Origin: Heterobilharzia americana
Taxonomy: Eukaryota; Platyhelminthes; Trematoda; Strigeidida; Schistosomatidae
DNA length: 64,000 bases
Direction: 5' to 3'
NCBI GenBank assembly: GCA_944470555.2
Contig: OX104128.1
Span: 61,449,257-61,513,256 of the forward strand
A program made the translations under genes and the position numbers. The notes under the pieces are model-generated. The model searched no databases and was not told the DNA's origin. It saw only the letters and a list, made by a program, of their open reading frames with translations. This document shows, piece by piece, positions 56,326 to 64,000 of the stretch. The stretch's first letter is position 1. Each line of letters starts with the position of its first letter.

Positions 56326-57297
56326 ATGACTAGTATCTATTATATGTACGCGTATTCAACATTTCATCGTTTTTATTTGTCCCTTACTCAACCATACTGC
56401 ATGGTGTTCAGATACTCTACGACGGACTTGCCTTATTTTATCCCCTATGTAACTAACTGCACAGAAGTAGTTAAACTAATTAATGCAAATAGAACAGGTG
56501 GAATCAGAAAGTTTATCTTCATTCCCTACATCTACACAGTGCCGATGGTGAACGATATGACAAACAACTCTTCAGTAGTATACCTTCTCCAAAAATCTCT
56601 TCTTAAACGTTGAGTTACAATCTCGCCTTTGGATTCAAGTGTCAAGGAAACAGGTTTCCTATGGATTGTAATCATGTTTGGTTTAACTTTTGTTTCCTTC
56701 GCTTTGTTTGGTCTCGAATTTGGCAGGATATCTATTCATGCTAAGGAGACTGTGTACGGTGCTAGGCTCCTTTTCTGTAGTGTTATCAGAGCAAATGACT
56801 TTTGTAAGATGAATCAAGCATTTAGCCAAGTTACATTTTTCTCTCAATAGCAGAGAGCTATAAAAGTGAGTGTGCTAGTCAATCGACGTTGGCTTTCTGT
56901 ATATACCTCGGCTTATTGTTCTATCTAGTCTTCTCAATAATAAAACATCTGGAAAAAGTATGCAGTCAGATAGCCTCTCTTCTATTATGAAAGTGACGGC
57001 TAGATGAAGGCTATCATTTTTTCTAAATCGGTATTTGTAGCTAAATGATTGCTCAGTTTTAATTCACTTTCTGATAAGTATATAACCAATTATTATGAAA
57101 TATTTTATTCCATTGTAAACTTTCATACTTCATACGCATTTATAGTGTTAGCCTGGGTAGATTTTATTTCAACACTGCTGATTATTTATGGATTGAATGA
57201 AAATAAAGTTGTGAAACCTTGTCTATCTAGAATTGTCGTTTATTGGAATAAGGAAGACGTTAATACACATAAATTAAGCCATGTATTCTTAACATGA
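56326..57297 (+). CDS. possible exons of a membrane protein (tentative)
   Basis: Three consecutive plus-strand open frames stand out for composition: 56326-56613, 56629-56850 and 57049-57297. The second has a hydrophobic helix (FLWIVIMFGLTFVSFALFGL) followed by LLFCSVIRANDFCKMNQAF; the third has SYAFIVLAWVDFISTLLIIY. The order (helix ending FALFG, a loop with an xxDF string, then another helix) loosely recalls the pore region of polycystin-type channels, but the likeness is weak and the splice sites are poor (GTGAGT at about 56869 lies after an in-frame stop). It may equally be a chance run or a decayed element. Confidence 0.2.
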
Positions 57298-57314
57298 GTG
57301 TGGATTCTAATTCT

Positions 57315-57520
57315 GAGATAGTATTCATCATGGACTGATATCAGTTACGGAACCATCGAAAAACGTGAAGCACTGGACAGATGCTTCGTCCTAGTATTGG
57401 ACTCCACAACAGTACACACCCACGACCTGGCTACAGATCGAACTCAGGACATTCAGGTTTCACAGCGAATACCTTAGCCATCCAACCACTTATATATCCA
57501 TTTACAAAGCTCAAGTTATT
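57315..57520 (-). mobile_element. HS1 hammerhead SINE, single left arm
   Basis: GATAGTATTCATCATGGACTG, GCACTGGACAGATGCTTCGTC, TTGGACTCCACAACAGTACA, then inverse B box AGATCGAACTCAGG. The core box is lost (UUGUGGA). Confidence 0.55.
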
Positions 57521-57545
57521 AACTATCGATATCTACAGAATTCTC

Positions 57546-58880
57546 CTTGACTAAAATCACTTGATTACAAGAGGGCAAATCAATAATTCTTTGAGACATA
57601 CTTTTGAACTTGCTGATTATCTTAGTGATATTAATATCAAAGATAAGAGGTTGCATTCCTTTGATGTCAACGTCTTATTTACCAACGCGCCCCTAATTAC
57701 AACTATTCTTTCAGTAATTCTTCTTTCCCTATCCCTTCAATGTGTTGGAAAGAACTGCTTTTATTATGTACTGACAAAGTTCATTTCATATTTGAAGGAG
57801 AACATCTTCGACAATTAGGTGGTGTGGCCTTAGGAAGTTCCGAAGGACCATTGCTCGCTGATATTTACATATTGAGGGCTTGACTGATGCTCTCATCAGT
57901 AAAGTCACTCTATAAGAGATATGTTGATGATACAGTTGTGATATTTGATAAGCATGAAGATGCGACGTGTTTATTAGAAAGACTTGACACAATACAAGGC
58001 AATATACGCTTAACATAAGAAGAGAAAGGCTACCATCTACCGTTCTTGGATATACTCCTAAGTCGAAGGAATCACGGTTCAATAAAACGATCGATTTACA
58101 GGAAACCCACCTATACAGGTTAGTATTTAAGTTCCCATAGCTTTTATCCAACTCAATACAAGCAAGGTTTGGTAACTTCCAGATTCAAAATTATCCAGTG
58201 TGTTTGTACAGAAGACTTAATGAATGATGGGAGCAAAGTACTAACTAAAACATTAGTGTGAAGTGGATATTCATTGAAGTCGATAAACCACTGAAAAAAG
58301 CAGATAGGAGTGAAACCTAGTCTGTATTGTGTTCCAAAGAAATGCGTTTATATAGCGCTGTCATGCAAAGGGGAATCTTACAGGATAACTTTGAAACGAA
58401 GGCTAAGGTCTGCCACTAATAAAAACATACTATGTAGCTAAGCTTATCGTAGTTGAAAAGACCAAACACATGTTGCAACATAGACCTCAACGCTGTATAA
58501 ACGATTGGATTATACCCCACTGTGTTTATCAATTCACATGTAGGGGTGGATACACATACATAGAAAGAAGTAATCGAGATATGCACCTGAAAAGGTGGAC
58601 GGAGAGGGGGGGGGGAAGGAAACATTTACCAAAATGAATACAAAGGTCAGGTACATTTAGAAACATCGATTGGCGTAAGTGGCCAACAACCATCATCACC
58701 CACTGCAAAACATATCATTGATAACAGTCAAAGGATTGATATTAAAATAGCCTTTACACTTCTGCATAGATACTGTCATGGGCGTATACTTAGGTTCACT
58801 GAAGCGCTAGTCATACACAAATTTAAGCTTCCCTCGTATGTTTAAAAACAGTTCATTCTTCGGCTAAACCAACTGTAATA
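57546..58880 (+). pseudogene. PLE-D, Penelope-like RT with intact YVDD and endonuclease remnant
   Basis: An open frame starting about 57561 has RQ-like start, ELADYLSDINIKDKRLHSFD and motif A SFDVNVLFTNAPL (about 57655-57695). After a break, GSSEGPLLADIY (motif B) and YKRYVDDTVVIF (motif C, YVDD at 57920-57931). Then YHLPFLDILLSRR and IKRSIYRKPTYTG. The endonuclease part is CVYQFTCRGGYTYIERSNRD (about 58524-58585), with YIG changed to YIE. Multiple stops and frameshifts. It is a different lineage from PLE-A by sequence. Confidence 0.7.
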
Positions 58881-58904
58881 ATGTTGTTGCTTGCATTGTC
58901 CAGT

Positions 58905-59230
58905 CCTCGACTGCAGCGAATTGATCGGTCTCAACTGATATATGGGCTTCTACACGGATACCTTTATACTGCCTGTGTTAAAGTTATATATTGATGATGG
59001 ATAGTAATACTATCAAAAGAATTAAAACTATACCCGTCGAGCAAGAAGTGGCTATTGTGACTCGGTAGTCTAGTGAATAGCGCTCTGGCGTTTGAAGTAG
59101 TCTGCCTCGAGTTTGAGTCCCGGTAGGAAGAGCACCTCTTACACGGTGACACGTACTTCCAGCCGACGAGTTAATGGAAGGACAAAATAAGCCCAATGAA
59201 TTCCACCGCTAGACACTTCCCACCATTAAA
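58905..59230 (+). mobile_element. Sm-alpha-like SINE, single unit
   Basis: Plus: 5' flank CTGATATATGGGCTTCTACA, head GACTCGGTAGTCTAGTGAAT, B box CGAGTTTGAGTCCCGG, then a decayed hammerhead strip at about 59158-59212 (CCAGCCGACGAG, GGACAAAAUA, GAAUUCCACC). CUGANGA has become CCGACGA, and GAAA is lost. Confidence 0.65.
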
Positions 59231-59329
59231 AATCCTTATCACATTAGCAGGGTTGTCTTCAGATCTCTTCATTCTCACATCTTTATCTTTCTTATAACTA
59301 AATTCGCTTACTTCACTGTTTATCGATAC

Positions 59330-59490
59330 TAGAGAATTCCCCTTGAAATACTAGGTCCAATTGCAGATGGCTTCCCCAAGGAATGCCTTGATGCTTCCCA
59401 AATATTCATTAGGTTGGAGTATCGTTGTCGGCTAGCGACAAAACCCAGGATGAGAATTTCGTCCTTCTTGGGACTCGTCAGCTGAGTGTC
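59330..59490 (-). mobile_element. Sm-alpha-like SINE tail with hammerhead
   Basis: The minus strand begins with a hammerhead strip (59443-59487) and continues leftward through GGGTTTTGTCGCTAGCCG to AGGGGAATTCTC. The tRNA-like head is missing. Confidence 0.5.
59443..59487 (-). ncRNA. candidate hammerhead ribozyme (Sm-alpha-like)
   Basis: ACUCAG pairs with CUGGGU (stem I, 6 bp, one wobble); CUGACGA core; stem II GUCC/GGAC with loop CAAGAA; GAAA core; cleavage site AUC. Core bases all fit the consensus. Stem III (AUUC/UCAU) pairs at only two positions, so activity in isolation is doubtful. Confidence 0.5.
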
Positions 59491-60259
59491 ATACCTGTTC
59501 TTTCCCACAAATCCAGTTTTCAAACAAAATACCTTCAAAAGTAAATTTGTGATCAGATTATTCAAAATGTATAGCGCAAATACACAACATATTTCAAATG
59601 AAACTACATCTTCCAATTACACTATCCAAGTTTATAAAAAGGAGAATAATTATTTCATACACCGCCATCCAACAAATAATATAGTACTGCGATTAAAAGC
59701 TCCAGTAACTGCCATTGAAATGCTACTTTTCTGAAAACTTCTGACAAAGGATGCACACAAAGACTTCAGCAAAGTTAAAGAATCATTCTTTATCATCATC
59801 ACCAACCTCAACATAGGACCAGGCATTACCGCTTAACTGTCCCAATTCCCACACCTCATATCACCACATCAAATAACAGGACAATAAAATGGAAGATGAA
59901 GAAACAAAGAAAAATTAACCTCAGAAAGTAGAAAGTAGTGAAAAAGAAGGAGGAAGAGTAACAAAATGACGAGATTAAGTATAACGGTTGAGATAAGAAT
60001 AGTGCATATATACATCTGCACCATTGATATCGCTTATCACCCATTTCACAGAGAGTATCTAAACACTGGTCTCGCTTGTCCAGTGGACCCCAATCGCCTA
60101 GTCTGCATCATCCTGCATGGCTTCAACGAACAGACAAGCAATTCATGCATTCATGCCATTCTTTATTCTGGCCACTGTAAGCCTTTTACCACCCAGAACC
60201 TAATTCGGCCAACATTGTACAGCGAGGCAGACGATAGCTAGGTTTACATAACATATATC
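59491..60259. other. unassigned sequence
   Basis: No recognisable gene. Short open frames (59486-59734, 59966-60241) carry no known motif. The left edge of the SR2-like copy may begin near 60.05 kb. Confidence 0.3.
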
Positions 60260-60995
60260 ACAGTCATGTCAATTGATGAAGCTCCACAACCACTTCAACT
60301 GATTTACCTCTCCTCCTTAAAAGTCTGCATCTGACTTCTGCGTTACTCACCTGGTGACAATGCGAAATACGGTCTATGCTACGAAGGAGATGGTGGTCAA
60401 ACACCTGAAATCTTCGCATGTCTTCTAGCCTTAATGACCATGTTTCACAGCCACACGGTAGAACAGAGTGGACTGCACCACAGTACACTCGATCCTCAAT
60501 AGACAATCGGATATCGTGGTGGCACCACAAATGGTGTAGGTCGGCAATGGTCAGCCAACCAAGCAACCACTGTATCGTGCAGAGATTTCGTTGGCCAGTG
60601 ACCAACACACCACGACCCAGCTGACTTCCCAGGTAAGTGAATTGTTCAACGCACTCAACCACTCCACTCTCTATTGTTAATCGGGGTGTCCCTGAAGACC
60701 AGTCCTGGAGCAACAGTTTGCACTTGGTTGGTGAGAAATGAACCCCAAACATTTTCGAATTGGCACTGAATGTGTCCAGAAGACTCTACATCTTGTCAGC
60801 GTCTTCACTTAACAGGACTATGTCATCTGGGTATTCTAAGTTTACCATAGACTCTCCTGTGATTATCTTAATCTCTGTGTTGTTTGGTGACAAAAGTGAG
60901 AGCTCTGTAAGAACATCTACGATAAAACTCAATAGGAATTGAGAGTGGGCATCCTTGACGAACATCATTCGACGTGAATAAACAGTACTGTCCAA
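60260..60995 (-). pseudogene. SR2-like RTE retrotransposon, RT C-terminal part
   Basis: Minus from about 60990: QFLLSFIVDVLTELSLLS, GESMVNLEYPDDIVLLSEDA (motif C; FADD-type box reads YPDD), then FGVHFSPTKCKLLLQDWSSG, QFTYLGSQLGRGVLV, HHDIRLSIEDRVYCGAVHSV, PCGCETWSLRLEDMRRFQVF and HQVSNAEVRCRLLRRRGKSV. This is the palm-to-thumb order of schistosome SR2-type RTE elements. Frame changes near 60780. The segment 60477-60811 is repeated inverted at the right edge. Confidence 0.75.
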
Positions 60996-61835
60996 TCGAC
61001 CTATACAGCAATGTTTATGGTTATAAGCTTACTTTAGCAAATCGAATCAATATCAGATAAGAATAGCTAACCATATCAATAAATAAACCTTGTGTCTAAA
61101 GTCACTAACCGCCAGTGTTAATCACACAGGGGTGTATAGATACTTTATGTGACTCCTGGCATGTTATGAGTCAGCGGTTGACGAGCATATATGAAATTTC
61201 ATACAATTTTCCCCTTTCACTAGTTCGAATAAAGCAAGAAGCGCCATACTAAGAGGCATTTGGTAGATTCTCCTCAGTTGCTGTACAACCTAGAGAATAT
61301 AACGTTTTTGATAAAAATCAAGGTATACAGGCTACTTCTCTGAATTGATAAGCATTTTTTGTTCCAGACAGAATGCAACAAAGATGTCGACTGACCAAAA
61401 CTGATGAAGTCTGATGGAAGATTAACTGTTTTACAATGATAAAATGAACGTTCACTTTACTTTTCAAGTTATTTTAAAACCTACTTTGACTTCCTGAGTT
61501 ATGCCCATCTTTTTACTCAGTGCAATGGAAAACTGTTAACCTTTTGTTACGTTTACTCAGTAATGGTGTTATCTTTCACTAATTCTTGAATAACACTGTG
61601 TGCAACTCCCCGCCATTTTTAGTTATCTCCACAATGTTCATTCGTTAATTGTATAGATAGTTCACCTTTGATTAGTTTTAACAGCATCAAAATTCATCTG
61701 TTTCTGTCACCTTATATCCTTGTTTGCTCCCCTTTCAACAGAAATATTCTTTTCGACTGATGTTATTGCTCATAATTTCCCATGGCTGATAGGACTATAT
61801 TGATTTGTGTGTACTGGCGTATTCGCTCCTGCGTG
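60996..61835. other. unassigned sequence
   Basis: No recognisable gene or repeat family. Confidence 0.3.
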
Positions 61836-61837
61836 AA

Positions 61838-62195
61838 TGCATCAATATTACTTGTCATTTCAGTTTAGTTATAATGATGGATAGTGCCTTGGAGTGAAAT
61901 ATAGGACGAGTATCTCATCTCATTTGGGACACATCAACTGGATGTACCTGCTCTGAGTAAGTTACGTTGCTCCCGCCAGGACTCTAACCCAGGGCGAGTG
62001 GCTTCGGAAGGAGTGGGTGTCGTGAATCATTGGCGGCCAGTAAATGACACGCTGGACTTTGAAGCAATCGATTCAGAGTTTGAATCTTAGTGTGAACAAT
62101 ATCACTAACTGGAAGGCAGGTATATCCAGCTGACGAGTCCTAGAGAGGGTAAAATGCGCGTCTTGGATTCCATCATTCCTTTCGATTGATAAAAG
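61838..62195. mobile_element. Sm-alpha-like SINE, head-to-head foldback
   Basis: Left arm (minus): hammerhead strip near 61896-61950 (CCAGUUGAUGUGUCCC, decayed) and tRNA-like head near 61975-62010. Right arm (plus): head GGCGGCCAGTAAATGACACG, B box AGAGTTTGAATCTTAG, hammerhead strip 62126-62166, then CTTGGATTCCATC. The heads face the centre. Confidence 0.6.
62126..62166 (+). ncRNA. hammerhead-like motif, near-intact
   Basis: CCAG/UUGG stem I, CUGACGA core, stem II GUCC/GGGU, stem III AUGC/GCGU without loop, then UC cleavage site. The only core defect is AAAA instead of GAAA after stem II, which should abolish cleavage. Confidence 0.45.
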
Positions 62196-63510
62196 TAGTT
62201 TGTTTACCCAGCTTTTTATCATGAACATTAATATCTATAGGTTGTACGTCAGCTGAGGAGAATCCACTCATTCTTATTCTGCTACAGTTGTTCTTCATTC
62301 ATATATAAGAGTTCTCATAACCGAGTAGTCTTTAAACTGCCCAACCGCAGTGTCAGTAAGGCCTACGTTGGAAACCACCTAACCAAGATCACAAAGTGTG
62401 ATCTCTGACACAAAACGGTGTCTTGAACTAGTGAAAGATACCACTATTGAACAACTTGAATAGCTGTAAACCACTCAGAGTGATATGCATACCAAAAGGC
62501 TATTCCGCTCATTTTAGGCAGAGCTTATTAGCGGTGTACTCGGACAGCTCAAACTCACGAAGCTGAATTGTTCAGACCACCTGATTACTTTCTAACTACT
62601 GAAGTTATTCAGAAGTATATATCCCATCGTTCTTATTGGAGTCATAAGTTATACTTAATGTATAACAACATTCTATTGCTATACTTTGCAGAAAGACAAT
62701 GATTGATTTTAGTGAACTTCGTAGCATCGTTCAGTACTGTCTGTCTATCTATCTATCCGTGTATTGCACAAAAAATTATCTGACTAATGGATAAAACAAA
62801 TATATAGAAGCATTGTAATCAAATGTTTTCTTCAAAAAGAAATAATTTTTAGATTGCATTTCATCACTAGGCAGTTACAAATCTTCTATAATGAACTTTG
62901 AATAATGCACAGTTCATAAAGACAAATGTATTGATCAATAAACATTGAGTTAATCTAAAAACTGACAAGAACACTTAAATCATTTATGCAAACAGTAGTG
63001 AAAGTCATTAAACAGTTAACCTAGGGTTACAATAAACTTGGTTTTTATAACGTACATACACAAAGAATAATAAAAATAGAATGGACAAATGAACAGGTAA
63101 TTAAGTGGCTGATTTATTATTAATAGATAGGCGATTATAGAATGAATATAAACAAGTCTCAGTGATGAATGGTGGACTTATTGAAATCGATCTGTAGTAT
63201 AGCAGACAGCTAGTAGTGTCACCATAACCCACAGTGAAAGATAATTTTGATATAAGAATGTTACCGCCTACCATGAAGCGGAAAATAAGCTAAGTAAAAA
63301 ATTGAAGTTTATGAAGATTTTATTGAATTTCATGTGACTATAAAGGCCACAAGTAAAACAAACAATTATATTTTATGAAAACCTGCCTTTCTAGACGACA
63401 TGTACTATAATTGGCAATATAATCCGTTGCTACGCTAGCCTTTACAGTCAATTTTTATTCTTAGGTAGTATATACACATACATAAGGCAAAATGACTGAA
63501 GTGAAAACTG
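62196..63510. other. unassigned AT-rich sequence
   Basis: No recognisable gene or repeat family. Confidence 0.3.
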
Positions 63511-63514
63511 TGGA

Positions 63515-63662
63515 TAATTGGAATCTAAACCAGTCGCTAACACGTTCACCTCGAAATCCGGAGATCTTGACAACTATCCTCAGCGGGGTTGCGGGTACAT
63601 GCTGTCCAGAAGTCATAAACTAGGAAGTAACAACTTTACAGCTCTAGCAGGCTTTTAATGGT
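63515..63662 (+). mobile_element. HS1-type SINE, decayed right arm
   Basis: AATCTAAACCAGTCGCTAAC, CACCTCGAAATCCGGAG, GTCATAAACTAGGAAGTAAC and CAGCTCTAGCAGG follow HS1 order loosely. Core lost. It abuts the SR2-like fragment. Confidence 0.35.
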
Positions 63663-63665
63663 CTT

Positions 63666-64000
63666 CTTAAGTGAAGACGCTGACAAGATGTAGAGTCTTC
63701 TGGACACATTCAGTGCCAATTCGAAAATGTTTGGGGTTCATTTCTCACCAACCAAGTGCAAACTGTTGCTCCAGGACTGGTCTTCAGGGACACCCCGATT
63801 AACAATAGAGAGTGGAGTGGTTGAGTGCGTTGAACAATTCACTTACCTGGGAAGTCAGCTGGGTCGTGGTGTGTTGGTCACTGGCCAACGAAATCTCTGC
63901 ACGATACAGTGGTTGCTTGGTTGGCTGACCATTGCCGACCTACACCATTTGTGGTGCCACCACGATATCCGATTGTCTATTGAGGATCGAGTGTACTGTG
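63666..64000 (+). pseudogene. SR2-like RTE fragment, inverted twin of 60477-60811
   Basis: Begins TTAAGTGAAGACGCTGACAA and encodes MFGVHFSPTKCKLLLQDWSS onward through QFTYLGSQLGRG and HHDIRLSIEDRV. It appears essentially identical, base for base, to the inverse of the fragment 2.9 kb to the left, including the same unusual substitutions. Runs off the window edge, so its length is unknown. Confidence 0.8.

Overview
The window looks like repeat-dense, gene-poor nuclear DNA from a blood fluke (Schistosomatidae, most likely Schistosoma). Three things point there. There are several non-LTR retrotransposon lineages that resemble known schistosome families: RTE-clade SR3/Perere-3-like and SR2-like, and CR1-clade SR1-like. 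There are many Penelope-like elements (PLEs) with a GIY-YIG endonuclease. There are tRNA-headed short elements with hammerhead-ribozyme cores of the Sm-alpha kind. I found no convincing host gene, rRNA, functional tRNA or CRISPR array. Two very tentative exon candidates are listed at low confidence.

Layout. 1-9 kb: hammerhead SINE foldbacks and a PLE (PLE-B) with inverted terminal tails, inserted into an older PLE (PLE-C) with an 8-bp target duplication. 9-17 kb: PLE remnants, a 5'-end-only SR3-like fragment and a palindromic tRNA-like SINE. 17.6-25.6 kb: two nearly identical full-length minus-strand SR3-like elements, each with its own perfect target-site duplication. 25.6-35.1 kb: a large inverted repeat (arms about 0.94 kb, about 7.6 kb apart) whose left arm is split by the second SR3-like element, with CR1, tRNA-like and Sm-alpha-like fragments between the arms. 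35.6-37.2 kb: a third, 5'-truncated plus-strand SR3-like element. 38.5-52.5 kb: older SR3-like relics, a CR1 relic split by a foldback SINE, hammerhead SINE foldbacks, a TA microsatellite and a long PLE-A copy bounded by roughly 285-bp inverted repeats. 52.5-64 kb: more PLE fragments (one keeps the YVDD catalytic box), Sm-alpha-like units and two SR2-like fragments forming an inverted pair that runs off the right edge.

How the parts relate. Autonomous-type elements (RTE, CR1, PLE) are all decayed here. The short tRNA-headed elements carry internal pol III-type A/B boxes followed by hammerhead cores, and they repeatedly occur as head-to-head inverted dimers. The most notable observations are: (i) hammerhead cores whose stem III is a loopless palindrome, so they would need two RNA copies to fold; (ii) this head-to-head architecture in three unrelated SINE-like families; (iii) three young SR3-like insertions that share a frame-breaking insertion in reverse transcriptase which an older copy lacks, implying spread of a defective lineage in trans; and (iv) PLEs bounded by inverted copies of their own tails. 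Family names PLE-A to PLE-D, HS1 and T-SINE are my working labels. All homology statements come from reading the sequence, not from a database search.
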